A stretch of DNA of 64,000 nt from the NCBI GenBank assembly GCA_025934645.1, contig JAICWY010000009.1:1-64000 (forward strand), written 5' to 3'. This DNA is from Vulcanimicrobiia bacterium (lineage in GTDB: Bacteria > Vulcanimicrobiota > Vulcanimicrobiia > Vulcanimicrobiales > Vulcanimicrobiaceae). Position 1 is the first letter of the stretch. Each line of letters starts with the position of its first letter. The notes beneath the pieces were generated by a model, which saw only the letters and a list, made by a program, of their open reading frames with translations, was not told the DNA's origin and ran no database searches. Shown in pieces: positions 47,805-57,908 of the stretch. A program made the translations under genes and the position numbers.

Positions 47805-49079
47805 CTACGGCGCCGCCAGGCGGAACTTTGCGTACATATAGCGGTAATCTCCGTAGAACCAGTTGCGGAATGAGCGGCGGATCAGTTCGTATGCCGTGAC
47901 CGGTGAGGCGCCTTTCAGGACGAAATGCTTGCCGTCGAAGAAATCGATGCTGTATTGCGAGTAACTGGCCATCGGTTCGAATCCTTCGAACGGTGCGAAC
48001 GGCGTGGACGTCCACTCCCACCCGTTGCCGATCAGATCGAAAATATCCCAAGCGCTTGCGCCCGCGGGGTGCGCGTCGACCGGTTCGGGGTCGAAACGCT
48101 GAAAGCCGAAGTTGCCGTGCGCCGGACTTGGGGCCTCCTCTCCCCAGGGAAAAGCGCGTTCGCTGCCCTCGGGCGTGCCGAAGGCCGCGCGGTGATATTC
48201 GGCTTCGGTCATGAGCCGCGCGTTTTTCCACGATGCGTAGGCGCGCGCTTGTTCGTTCGAAACGTACACCGGCCACGAAAGCGGGAGCGGCAGATCCTCG
48301 AACGAGCCGTGCAAGAAATAGTCGCCTCCGCGTTCCAACCAAAACGGCGGCGCAGGGGCGCCGGCTCGCACGAAATCGAGATATTCGCCGTTCGTTACGG
48401 GATAGCGCTGGACGTCAAACGCGTCCACGTGCACGCGTGTTTCGGCGAATTCGTTGTCCCAGGCGAACGCGATTTTTTGCGCATCCGCTCCAAGGGTTGC
48501 AATGCCGGCCGGCACGCGCACGAACTCGTTTCGGGGCTGCGGCGTGTCGTGATGGGTCTGAGCGATGCGGCCTTTTAACTCCTGGGGAAGTTGATGAATG
48601 ATGTACATGAGTGTTTCATGGTGCATCGGCTCGTGCTCGAGTACCGTGTACACCGCTTGTCCGCGCACGAGACTCGCCACGTCCGGATTGACGAGGCGCG
48701 CGCTCGCGATCGCGTCGTACACGCGCTCGTCGCATGCTTTTCCGAACGCCTCGATCTCGGATTTCTCCGGCCACTGCTCCGGCTGCAAGTTACTTGCGGC
48801 GGTCGTGGTGGTGGGATCGATGCCGCGTTCGAAAAGCCGCTCCAGCCGCGCGTCGACGGGCGGTTGGCCCAGCCCGCGCTCGTTCAGAACGAGATAGCTG
48901 AATGCCGGCAAGTGGCCCTCGTAAAACGCGAACGGATGGCGCAGCGGAATCGGACGCGTGTAATACGCAGCGGGATCGATCAATCCGAAGATCTGCGCGG
49001 AACGCTCGCGATTGCGCCGGTACCAGGCCGCCAGGGATTCGCGGTCGAGTGTGCGCTCCGCAGAAGCAAGCGTGCTCAT
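47805..49079 (-). CDS. EgtB/OvoA-like SUMF1 + DinB domain sulfoxide synthase
   Basis: HEPMHHETLMYIIHQLP; FVRVPAGIATLGADAQKIAFAWDNEFAETRVHVDAFDVQRYPVTNGEYLDFV; GNGWEWTSTPF. Confidence 0.82.
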   Translation of the reverse strand: MSTLASAERTLDRESLAAWYRRNRERSAQIFGLIDPAAYYTRPIPLRHPFAFYEGHLPAFSYLVLNERGLGQPPVDARLERLFERGIDPTTTTAASNLQPEQWPEKSEIEAFGKACDERVYDAIASARLVNPDVASLVRGQAVYTVLEHEPMHHETLMYIIHQLPQELKGRIAQTHHDTPQPRNEFVRVPAGIATLGADAQKIAFAWDNEFAETRVHVDAFDVQRYPVTNGEYLDFVRAGAPAPPFWLERGGDYFLHGSFEDLPLPLSWPVYVSNEQARAYASWKNARLMTEAEYHRAAFGTPEGSERAFPWGEEAPSPAHGNFGFQRFDPEPVDAHPAGASAWDIFDLIGNGWEWTSTPFAPFEGFEPMASYSQYSIDFFDGKHFVLKGASPVTAYELIRRSFRNWFYGDYRYMYAKFRLAAP

Positions 49080-49089
49080 AGAGAACTCC

Positions 49090-52000
49090 TTATCCCGGGG
49101 CGGAGTGTACCCCGCGTTCCCGGATCAGCGCTTCCACCACCTCCGCCTCGAGCGGCCGGCCGATGAGATAGCCTTGGGCGTGATCGCACCCGTGCGTCCG
49201 CAGAAAATCGTACTGCTCCCGGGTCTCGACGCCCTCTGCGACAATGGTTAGACCCAGACTGTGCCCCATTGCGATGATCGCTTTCACGATGGTTTCGTCG
49301 CTGCGCTCGGCGCCGATGCCGGCAACGAACGAACGGTCGATTTTAATCTGGTCCACGTCGAAGCGGCGCAGATAGCTCAGGGACGAATGGCCCGTGCCGA
49401 AATCGTCAACCGCAATGCGGAAGCCGATGCTCTTCAATTGGCGCACCGCGTCCAAACCGTGCGCGACGTCCGAAAGCGCCATGCTTTCGGTAATCTCGAG
49501 TTCCAGCATACGCGCCGGAAGGCCGGCGGCCTGCAGCAAATCGAGCAGCCTGTCGCACAGATCGGGTTGATGAAATTGCCTTGCGGAGATGTTCACGGCG
49601 AGCGTGAAATCGCCGAAGCCGTTTTGCCAGCGCCGCATCTGCGCCGCGCCCGACGTGATGACCCACTCGCCGAGATTGACGATGAGGCCGCTCGCTTCGG
49701 CGCTCGGAATGAAATCGTCCGGGTACACGAGTCCGCGCTTGGGATCGTTCCAGCGCACGAGCGCTTCGACAGCCTTTACGCCGCCGCTGTGCATGTCTAC
49801 GATCGGCTGGTAATGCAGCACGAATTGCTGACGTTCGATCGCGCGGCGAAGCGCCTTCTCTTGCGCGAGACGCGTGCGTACCGGCGTCTCCAACGATTTG
49901 CGGTAGAAATAGGCGCCGTTCCCGCCGCGGTCTTTAGCGCGGTACATCGCGATGTCGGCATTTTTAATCAGCGCTTCCGCATCGCGCCCCGCCTCGGGAA
50001 ACAGCGAGACGCCCACGCTGCTCGTAACGTATTGCTCGAATCCGCCGTCGAGGCGGTACGGTTCTTCGATGCGGCGCAGCAGGCGTTCCGCGTACTCGCG
50101 CGCTTCCGTCGCGTCCGCGCAATTCCGGGCGAGCACGATGAACTCATCGCCGCCCATGCGAGCCACTACGTCTTTTTCGGCGGCGGACTCTGCAAGGCGG
50201 TGCGCTACGATTTGCAGCAGCCGGTCGCCCATTGCGTGACCCAGCGTATCGTTGATGTCTTTGAAGCGATCGAGGTCGAAGAACATCACCGCTACCTTCG
50301 GTGCTCCCGCGGTCAGATGATCCGCGAGCGCGTCGCGCAAACGCTCGTTGAAGTACAGCCGGTTCGGCAGTCCGGTGAGTGAATCGTAATATGCCATTCT
50401 GCGCAGCCGTTTGCGCGTGCGGCGGCGTTCCAGAGCGCTCGAAACGAGCGAACTCATCAACGCGAGCGTATCGCGGTCGATCTCTTCGAATTCGCGATCG
50501 CGGGCCGTGTGCGAGAAGAAGAGCAGGACGGATTCAACCGCGCCTCCCACGACCAAGCGCGCGCCCATCCAACTCGTGCAGGCGCCCGAACCGCTTTCGG
50601 CCGCCGCTTCGGAGACGACAGGGTCGCGCTGCGCGAGGACTTGCTGTGCGATCTCGGTCACGTCCCGATCGCCGCCGGCGAAGAGTTCGAGCACATCGTA
50701 CCGCACCTCCACGCGTGGCGTGCCTGACATATCGACGATCGCGCCGCTCTCCATGCCCAGTAATCTGCAGCCGGTTTGCAGCGTGGTCATGACGTGCGCT
50801 TCGGTGTATTCCGGCGTAGTGGCGAGCAGGTAGAGATCGCGTATCCGTTGCGACTGCATTTCGAGGCGCCGCTGATATTGCTTGCGATCCGCGATATCGC
50901 GCATGAGCGCGTAAGCGCCGACGACCAGCCCTTGCGCGTATTTCGGCGTAAGCGTAACTTCCAAGGGAAATTCCGAGCCGTCTGCGCGCGTGGACGAGAT
51001 TTCGAAGTGCACGGACTCGCCATGGAGCGTCCGCCGGAAGAACGACCAACCGCGCTCGAATTCCGGGCCTTGCAAAAACGCACCAAAGTTTTGGCCCAAC
51101 ACTTGCTCGCGCGTGCGGCCGCTCGATTCCAGGATCGCGTCGTTTGCGTCGACTATCGTGCCTTCCGTTGAGAGGAGCACTACGCCGTCAGGATTGCGAT
51201 CGAAGAGCGAGCGGAAATCGTGCTCGAGATCCAAGATCTCTTCGAGCTGCGCGGCCACAGTGCGCTCGGCGCGCATGCGCTCCGTGACGTTTTCGAGCAA
51301 GCCGTACGCGCCGACGATCGCCGCGTTCGACACGATCGGAATGACGGTGGCCTCATATTGCACCAGCCGCCCGTCGGCGGCGTACGCGTCGACCTGCAGC
51401 GTCTCCGTATTGCCGGACAGCGCCCTATCGACGGCGGCGCGCACGCGATCGCGTTGGGAGGGCGGAACGAACTCTACGACATCCTGAGACAACACGTGCT
51501 CGCGGCTGTAGCCGCTGATGCGGATACCCGCGGGATTTATTTCCGTGATACGGTGCGAGCGATCCATCGCGAGCACGACGGAGGGATTGTGTTGAAAGAG
51601 CAGCTCGAATTGCTCGCGCGCTTGTGAAAGCTGTTCCCCATCCGTTTCGGCGGCCGGCGTGACGCTTTGAAACATGCCGTAGGCGCCTGAAACTTCCGCG
51701 CCTTCGCTGCGCGGAATGAACGTTACGTCGTACGCGGTCCAATCGTCGCCGGCATTGCGCACGGAGAGCGTGCAGTGTCCGATCTTTCCGTCCACCGCCT
51801 GCCGGAACGCTTCCATGACCATCGGAACCTGATCTGCATGGCAGAAATCTTGAAGCGCGAGCCCGATCAGATCGCCGCGCGATCGCCCGCTCAGCTCCGC
51901 GGCTGGGGGGTTCACGTCGATGACGCGGCCTTCCCGATCGTAAATGGCCGCCGGCACGGGATTCAAATCGAAAAGCGATCGAAGCCGCTGCTCGGCATCG

Positions 52001-52335
52001 TGGCGGTACGTGGCGTCGTGTACGACCAGAAAGCACCGGACCGGCTCGTCCGGATCGTCGACCGGCACGCTGGCGGATTCGAGGAGCATTCGCGCTCCGC
52101 TCGCCGTGCGGATTTCCGCCGAACGGCGCAACGATTGTCCGCGCGAGGCGGCTTCGAGCGATTCCATGAGGACAGTGGCCAGGCCGTCGGGGACGGTATT
52201 CGCGTAGCCGGTGATCGCCGTCCACGCGGGATTGCAATCGACGATAATGCCGCGCTCATCGACCGCAATGATGCCGTCCGGCGCGGCGCGGAAGAGTGAT
52301 TCGAACGCGCGGCGGTTAGTGAGCCAAGTACTCAT
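49090..52335 (-). CDS. Multi-PAS - GAF - GGDEF - EAL protein
   Basis: Several PAS domains; ARMGGDEFIVLARN; VKAVEALVRW; DDFGTGHSSLSYLRRFDVDQIKIDRSFV. Confidence 0.93.
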   Translation of the reverse strand: MSTWLTNRRAFESLFRAAPDGIIAVDERGIIVDCNPAWTAITGYANTVPDGLATVLMESLEAASRGQSLRRSAEIRTASGARMLLESASVPVDDPDEPVRCFLVVHDATYRHDAEQRLRSLFDLNPVPAAIYDREGRVIDVNPPAAELSGRSRGDLIGLALQDFCHADQVPMVMEAFRQAVDGKIGHCTLSVRNAGDDWTAYDVTFIPRSEGAEVSGAYGMFQSVTPAAETDGEQLSQAREQFELLFQHNPSVVLAMDRSHRITEINPAGIRISGYSREHVLSQDVVEFVPPSQRDRVRAAVDRALSGNTETLQVDAYAADGRLVQYEATVIPIVSNAAIVGAYGLLENVTERMRAERTVAAQLEEILDLEHDFRSLFDRNPDGVVLLSTEGTIVDANDAILESSGRTREQVLGQNFGAFLQGPEFERGWSFFRRTLHGESVHFEISSTRADGSEFPLEVTLTPKYAQGLVVGAYALMRDIADRKQYQRRLEMQSQRIRDLYLLATTPEYTEAHVMTTLQTGCRLLGMESGAIVDMSGTPRVEVRYDVLELFAGGDRDVTEIAQQVLAQRDPVVSEAAAESGSGACTSWMGARLVVGGAVESVLLFFSHTARDREFEEIDRDTLALMSSLVSSALERRRTRKRLRRMAYYDSLTGLPNRLYFNERLRDALADHLTAGAPKVAVMFFDLDRFKDINDTLGHAMGDRLLQIVAHRLAESAAEKDVVARMGGDEFIVLARNCADATEAREYAERLLRRIEEPYRLDGGFEQYVTSSVGVSLFPEAGRDAEALIKNADIAMYRAKDRGGNGAYFYRKSLETPVRTRLAQEKALRRAIERQQFVLHYQPIVDMHSGGVKAVEALVRWNDPKRGLVYPDDFIPSAEASGLIVNLGEWVITSGAAQMRRWQNGFGDFTLAVNISARQFHQPDLCDRLLDLLQAAGLPARMLELEITESMALSDVAHGLDAVRQLKSIGFRIAVDDFGTGHSSLSYLRRFDVDQIKIDRSFVAGIGAERSDETIVKAIIAMGHSLGLTIVAEGVETREQYDFLRTHGCDHAQGYLIGRPLEAEVVEALIRERGVHSAPG

Positions 52336-53755
52336 ATAATCCGTGGACGCCACCCTCGCGCCCAAAGCCGGATTCTTTGTAGCCGCCGAAGGGCGAGCTC
52401 GGATCGAACTGGTTGAACGTGTTGCACCAGACAACGCCCGCGCGCAGGTGTTGTGCGATGTACATGTTCTTACTGCCCTTGTCGGTCCATACGCCGGCTG
52501 AGAGACCGTAGGGTGTGTTGTTGGCTTTTTCCAGCGCTTCGTCGGGCGTGCGGAACGTCAGGATTGAAAGAACCGGTCCGAAGATCTCTTCGCGCGCGAT
52601 GCGGTGCGACATCTGAACGTTGGTAAAGAACGATGCAGGGAAGTAGTACCCTCGATCGGGCAACGTGCACGATTGCTGCACGAGTACCGCTCCTTGATCG
52701 ATGCCGCTCTGGACCAGCTCGGTGATTTTGTCCAGCTGCGCGCGCGAGTTGATCGCGCCGATATCGGTATTTTTGTCGATCGGATTGCCGAGGCGAAGCG
52801 TTTGCAGCCGTTCCGTCAAGCGAACCACGAGTTCATCGTGCACGCTTTCTTGCACCAGCAGACGCGAGCCGGCGCAGCACACGTGGCCTTGATTGAAGTA
52901 GATGCCGTTCACGACGCCTTCGATGGCCTGTTCCATCGGCGCGTCGGCGAAGACGATGTGCGCGGCTTTGCCGCCGAGTTCGAGCGTCAACCGTTTGCGC
53001 GTGCCGGCCAGCGAACGTTGAATCGCTTTGCCGACTTCCGTCGATCCGGTAAACGCGATCTTATCTACGTCATCGTGCGAGACGAGCGCGGCGCCGGTCG
53101 CGCCGTCGCCGGTGACGACGTTGACAACGCCCGGCGGAAGATCGGCTTCTTGAATAATCTGTGCGAGCGCGAGCGCCGTCAGCGGCGTCGTCTCGGCCGG
53201 CTTGAGCACCACGGTGTTACCGCACGCGAGCGCGGGCGCGACTTTCCACGCCGCCATGAGCAGCGGGAAGTTCCACGGCACGATCTGTCCGGCGACGCCT
53301 AGGGGCTCCGGCTCTCGTCCGGCGCGCATTGCCCATTCCAGTTTGTCGGCCCAGCCGGCGTAATAAAAGAAGTGCGCGGCGGCCGTCGGCACGTCGAAGT
53401 CGCGCGATTCTTTGATGGGCTTGCCGCCGTCGAGGGTCTCGAGCACGGCCAGTTCGCGCGAACGCTCGGTGATGGCCCGGGCGATGCGGTAAATGTACTT
53501 CGCGCGGTCCGCCGGCCGCATTTTACGCCAATATTTGTCGTACGCTTTGCGCGCTGCACGGACGGCGCGATCGACATCTTCGGGACTCGCGTACGCTACC
53601 CGCGCGAGCGTTTCTTCCGTCGCCGGATTGACTGTGTCGAAATACTTTCCGCTCTGCGGCGCGACCCACGCGCCGTTGATGAACAGTCCGTACTGCTCGC
53701 GGATGGCGGGCTTCGTCGTCTCGGGAGCCGGAGCGTATTCGAATATGCTGCTCAT
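52316..53755 (-). CDS. Aldehyde dehydrogenase
   Basis: [69 protein letters not shown]. Confidence 0.95.
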   Translation of the reverse strand: MSSIFEYAPAPETTKPAIREQYGLFINGAWVAPQSGKYFDTVNPATEETLARVAYASPEDVDRAVRAARKAYDKYWRKMRPADRAKYIYRIARAITERSRELAVLETLDGGKPIKESRDFDVPTAAAHFFYYAGWADKLEWAMRAGREPEPLGVAGQIVPWNFPLLMAAWKVAPALACGNTVVLKPAETTPLTALALAQIIQEADLPPGVVNVVTGDGATGAALVSHDDVDKIAFTGSTEVGKAIQRSLAGTRKRLTLELGGKAAHIVFADAPMEQAIEGVVNGIYFNQGHVCCAGSRLLVQESVHDELVVRLTERLQTLRLGNPIDKNTDIGAINSRAQLDKITELVQSGIDQGAVLVQQSCTLPDRGYYFPASFFTNVQMSHRIAREEIFGPVLSILTFRTPDEALEKANNTPYGLSAGVWTDKGSKNMYIAQHLRAGVVWCNTFNQFDPSSPFGGYKESGFGREGGVHGLYEYLAH

Positions 53756-53764
53756 GCGTTCGCT

Positions 53765-54643
53765 TTAGTCTTTCGGGAAGTAATCCGGTCCGGCGTAATT
53801 GCCGGTCAGCTCTTTTTCGTATTGCATCAGGAGATCGTCGAGCAGCGAACTGGCGCCGATACGGAACAGGTCCGGATTCAGCCACCCCTCGCCGAGAGTC
53901 TCTTTCACTATCACCAGATACGTCAGCGCCTGTTTGGTCGTTCGGCAGCCGCCGGCGACTTTGAGGCCCACGCGGCGTCCGGTGCGGCGCGCGTAGTCGC
54001 GGATCGCCTCGCACATGACGACGGCGACGGGGAAGGTTGCATTCGTGCCGACTTTGCCGGTCGAGGTTTTGATGACGTCGGCGCCCGCGTCCAGCGCGAG
54101 ATCGCTCGCGCGGCGCACGTTATCGTACGTCCCCAGTTCCCCGGTCTCCAGAATGACTTTCAAGTGCACTGGGCCGCAGAGCGCCTTTACGGCGGCGATT
54201 TCATCCGCGATGGCTGCGTAGTGGCCCGAAAGAAACGCCCCGCGATCGATGACCATGTCGATCTCGTCCGCGCCCGACGCGATGGCGGCTTTGGTGTCCG
54301 CCAGTTTGACTTCTAAGGAAGATAGGCCGCTCGGAAAGGCCGTAGCCACCGAGGCGACCTTCACGCCGCTGCCCCGCAGGGCGTCCTTGGCCACGCGGAC
54401 CAGATTCGGATACACGCAAACCGCGGCCACGCTCGGCACATCGGGCAGGTGCGGCGCCGGGCGGACGGCCTTGGCGCAGAGCGAGCGGACGCGGCCCTCG
54501 GAGTCCTTGCCCTCGAGCGTCGTCAAATCCATGCACTCGATGGCCAACCGGATCCCGGCCATCTTCGCGGTGGTCTTGATGGATCGCTTGGAAAGCGCGC
54601 CCGCGCGCGCTTCGAGCATTACGGCGTCCACGGTGGCGGTCAT
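53765..54643 (-). CDS. deoC: Deoxyribose-phosphate aldolase
   Basis: VKVASVATAFPSGLSSLEVKLADTKAAIASGADEIDMVIDRGAFLSG; LKVILETGEL; VIKTSTGKV; GLKVAGGCRT. Confidence 0.95.
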   Translation of the reverse strand: MTATVDAVMLEARAGALSKRSIKTTAKMAGIRLAIECMDLTTLEGKDSEGRVRSLCAKAVRPAPHLPDVPSVAAVCVYPNLVRVAKDALRGSGVKVASVATAFPSGLSSLEVKLADTKAAIASGADEIDMVIDRGAFLSGHYAAIADEIAAVKALCGPVHLKVILETGELGTYDNVRRASDLALDAGADVIKTSTGKVGTNATFPVAVVMCEAIRDYARRTGRRVGLKVAGGCRTTKQALTYLVIVKETLGEGWLNPDLFRIGASSLLDDLLMQYEKELTGNYAGPDYFPKD

Positions 54644-54655
54644 GGGCTTAAAGTA

Positions 54656-55771
54656 CTACAGCGTGCCGCGCTTCTCTTGTTCCTTTTCAATCGAAACAAA
54701 GAGCGCTTTAAAGTTGCCTTTGCCGAAGCTCAAACTGCCCTTGCGCTGGATAATCTCGAAAAACACCGTGGGGCGGTCTTGGAGCGGCTTTGTGAAAATC
54801 TGCAGCATGTAGCCCTGATCGTCCCGGTCGACCAGAATGCGCAGGTCGCGCAGCACTTGGGTCGCTTCGTCGATGTGGCCCACGCGCGCTTCCAAATCGT
54901 CGTAATACGAATCAGGCGTATCGAGAAACTCGACGCCGTTCGCTTTGAGCGCGCGGATGGTCGAGATGATGTCGTCGGTCCGGATCGCGATATGCTGCAC
55001 GCCCGCGCCGTCGTAGAAATCCAGATATTCCTCGATCTGCGATTTCTTTTTGCCTTCGGCCGGTTCGTTGATCGGGAATTTCACGCGGTGCTCCGCGTCG
55101 GTCATCACCTTGGATTTGAGCGCCGTGTACTCCGTTGAAATATCTTTGTCATCGAACGAGATGAGCTGGGAGAAGCCGAACACTCTTGCGTAAAAATCGC
55201 CCCATGTGTCCATCTCGCCCCAGCCGACGTTGCCGACGCAGTGATCGATGAATTGCAATCCCGGCTTTTGTGTGCCGGCGATCGATTTACGCTGCTCCAC
55301 GAACCCGGGAAGAAACGCGCCGGTGTAGCCGTCGCGCTGAATAAAACTGTGCACTGTATCGCCGTACGAGGCGATCGTAGCCTTGATCACCCGTCCGCCC
55401 GCATCGCGGTATTCGGTCGGGGCCAGCACGCTTTTCGCTCCGCCCGCGATCGCAGCGTCGAACGCCGCTTTTACGTCGCGTACCACGATTGCGATATCTT
55501 TGACGCCGTCGCCGTGCGCGGCCACGTGACGCGTGATTTCGTCACCGGCGCGCAAACTGGACGTGAGCACGAACCGCAATTTGTTCTGAACGAGCACGTA
55601 GGACGCGCGATCTTTCACTCCGGTCTCCGGACCGGCATACGCGACCTGGTCGAACCCGAACGCGGAACAGTAGTAATGCGCGGCCTGCTTGGCGTTTCCG
55701 ACGTAGAATTCGATGTAATCCCAGTCGATGTGCGCCAGAGGATTCGCCTTCGGGGAAGTCATCGTGCTCAT
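54656..55771 (-). CDS. hppD: 4-hydroxyphenylpyruvate dioxygenase
   Basis: IDWDYIEFYVGNAKQAAHYYCSAFGF; QFIDHCVGNV; QHIAIRTDDII; QIFTKPLQDRPTVFFEIIQRKG. Confidence 0.95.
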   Translation of the reverse strand: MSTMTSPKANPLAHIDWDYIEFYVGNAKQAAHYYCSAFGFDQVAYAGPETGVKDRASYVLVQNKLRFVLTSSLRAGDEITRHVAAHGDGVKDIAIVVRDVKAAFDAAIAGGAKSVLAPTEYRDAGGRVIKATIASYGDTVHSFIQRDGYTGAFLPGFVEQRKSIAGTQKPGLQFIDHCVGNVGWGEMDTWGDFYARVFGFSQLISFDDKDISTEYTALKSKVMTDAEHRVKFPINEPAEGKKKSQIEEYLDFYDGAGVQHIAIRTDDIISTIRALKANGVEFLDTPDSYYDDLEARVGHIDEATQVLRDLRILVDRDDQGYMLQIFTKPLQDRPTVFFEIIQRKGSLSFGKGNFKALFVSIEKEQEKRGTL

Positions 55772-55824
55772 GTCTCGCACTTGGCGAAGCGGCTAAGGGC
55801 GCCCTCTCGACGAAGGCGCGCAGC

Positions 55825-56973
55825 GTGGACGCCACGACACGGTTCCTCGCCGACGTCACCGCAGCACTCATCGCCGGCAGCATCGCGGGTGCGGCGGCGC
55901 GTGCGCTTCGCATCACGCCGATCGTCGGATATCTGCTGGCCGGGGTCGCTATCGGGCCGTTCACGCCCGGCTATGTCGCACAAGGCGGCAGCCTCTCCGG
56001 ACTTGCGGAACTGGGCCTGATTTTTCTGCTCTTTAGTTTGGGCTTGGGCTTCTCGTTTCAGGATTTGCTCGAGACGGGCGCCGGCGCGCTTCTCGGAAAT
56101 GTTGCCGCTATGGCGGGAATCGCTGCGGCAGTCTGGTTCGTGGCGGGCAAGTTGGGCATGCCGCATCCGGTCACGCTGGGCCTCGCTTTTACCGTCTCGA
56201 GCACCGCGGTCGGCGCTGCACTCTTGCATCTTTTCGGCGGCCGCGCCGCGCGCGCCGGCGTGAGTTTGCTTATCACGCAAGATTTGATCGCGGTCATACT
56301 GCTGATCGTCATAAAAGCGCCGGCCAGCGCGCTCACCGTTGCCGGCATCGCCTTTCCGGTGCTGCGTGCCGTCATTTTCGTCGCAATCGCGCTCGTGCTC
56401 GGCGCGACACTGCTGCACCGGTTGTTCGTTACGGCGTTACAACGCGCCGGATCGGATTTAATCGTTGTAATCTTCAGCGCGGTCGCGCTCGCCGCAGCAT
56501 GGCTAGGGCATCTCGCCGGATTGACGTTCGAATTCGGCGCGTTCGTTGCCGGGGCCGTGACATCGGAAGCTGCGGGCAGCCGCATGGTTGAAAGCGTCGT
56601 GCGTCCGTTCAGGCAGCTTTTCGTGATGGTATTCTTCGTCTCGATGGGCACGTTGCTCGACCTCGCTACGGCCGTGGTGCACTGGCAGGCCATTCTCGCG
56701 ATCGCCGCATCCGCGCTGGCCGTACGATGGCTGCTCTGGAGCACGGCGGCACGCGCGGTCGCAGGCGCAGCAGCGGTAACGAGTTTGGGCCTCGCGATGC
56801 TTCCGATGGGCGAGTTCAACATCGTGCTCGGTAACGCAGGGTACGCCGCCGGCCGGCTCAACCGCGCGGAAATGGCGCTGCTTATCGGCAGCACGGTCCT
56901 TACGGTCGTCATCGCGGCCCTTGCTGCGCGCGCGTTGCGCAAGGATGAGCCCGTAGCGGAGCCGCAACACTAG
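55825..56973 (+). CDS. Cation:proton antiporter (CPA2/KefB-like)
   Basis: ITPIVGYLLAGVAIGPFTPGYV; LGLAFTVSSTAVGAALL; multi-TM. Confidence 0.9.
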   Translation: MDATTRFLADVTAALIAGSIAGAAARALRITPIVGYLLAGVAIGPFTPGYVAQGGSLSGLAELGLIFLLFSLGLGFSFQDLLETGAGALLGNVAAMAGIAAAVWFVAGKLGMPHPVTLGLAFTVSSTAVGAALLHLFGGRAARAGVSLLITQDLIAVILLIVIKAPASALTVAGIAFPVLRAVIFVAIALVLGATLLHRLFVTALQRAGSDLIVVIFSAVALAAAWLGHLAGLTFEFGAFVAGAVTSEAAGSRMVESVVRPFRQLFVMVFFVSMGTLLDLATAVVHWQAILAIAASALAVRWLLWSTAARAVAGAAAVTSLGLAMLPMGEFNIVLGNAGYAAGRLNRAEMALLIGSTVLTVVIAALAARALRKDEPVAEPQH

Positions 56974-56978
56974 CGGCT

Positions 56979-57908
56979 ATGCCTGCCGACACGCACAGCG
57001 CCGCGCGGCGCGCCGCATTTCAAGGGCTCATCGATTACGCCGGGCTGTTTCCGCCTGCGCAACTCGATATTGCCGCTGCGCTCCAAGAATATGAAGAAGC
57101 GCGCGCAGGCCCGTATGCCTGGATGCTGGGGCGCTTCATCGTTCCGGCATCTCGCCTTGAGGATCTGCGCCGCATTGCCGGCGATCGCGTCCCGCCACTC
57201 AGCGTCATTCTCGATGCGGGCGGCGATGCGCGCACGTGGCTTTCGAACACGCAAGCGTTACTCGCGCGGCTCGCGGAATTGCGCGCTGCCGGCGTGCGCG
57301 TGGAGGCGCTCGAGATCGCCTTGCCGCCGCTGCGGACGAAGCGCGAAAGTTACGACGCAACGATCGGGCAATTCGCCGCGTCGCTGCGGCAATCGCCGCT
57401 TGCCGATGTTCCGGCGTTCGTGGAATTGCCGCGCGACGAGCGCTGGGAGAACGAACTGTCCGGCGCGGTCTATGCGCTTGCGCGTCACCGGTTGGGTGCG
57501 AAGGTGCGTTGCGGCGGCGTCGTCGCGCAGGCGTTCCCGGAGCCGCGCGAGATCGCCGCGTTTCTTGCCGCAACGGCGGAGGAACGGGTGCCGTTCAAAG
57601 CTACGGCCGGCTTGCACCATCCGGTGCGGCATTTCAACGAAGCATCCGGTTTCACGATGCACGGCTTTTTGAACGTCCTCGCCGCGGCGGCGTTTGCGCG
57701 CGCGGGCCGAAGCCGCGATGAACTGGAACGCGTGCTGGACGATGAAGAAGCCGCGGACTTCGGAATCGATGGTGAAGCGCTGCGTTGGAACGGCGACGTC
57801 GTTGATGCCGGACGGCTACATGAGCTGCGCGAAGGTGGATTCATCGCTTACGGCAGCTGCAGTTTCACGGAACCCGTTGAGGATTTACGCCATCTCGAAC
57901 TTCTCTAA
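56979..57908 (+). CDS. Uncharacterised protein embedded in tyrosine degradation cluster (TIM-barrel-like pattern)
   Basis: DYAGLFPPAQLDI...VEALEIALPPLR...VPAFVELPRD...FKATAGLHHPVR...YGSCSFTEPVEDLRHLELL. Confidence 0.7.
   Translation: MPADTHSAARRAAFQGLIDYAGLFPPAQLDIAAALQEYEEARAGPYAWMLGRFIVPASRLEDLRRIAGDRVPPLSVILDAGGDARTWLSNTQALLARLAELRAAGVRVEALEIALPPLRTKRESYDATIGQFAASLRQSPLADVPAFVELPRDERWENELSGAVYALARHRLGAKVRCGGVVAQAFPEPREIAAFLAATAEERVPFKATAGLHHPVRHFNEASGFTMHGFLNVLAAAAFARAGRSRDELERVLDDEEAADFGIDGEALRWNGDVVDAGRLHELREGGFIAYGSCSFTEPVEDLRHLELL

Noticed and set aside
49261-50382. 373-aa plus ORF
   Set aside because: Antisense shadow of the GGDEF/EAL region.
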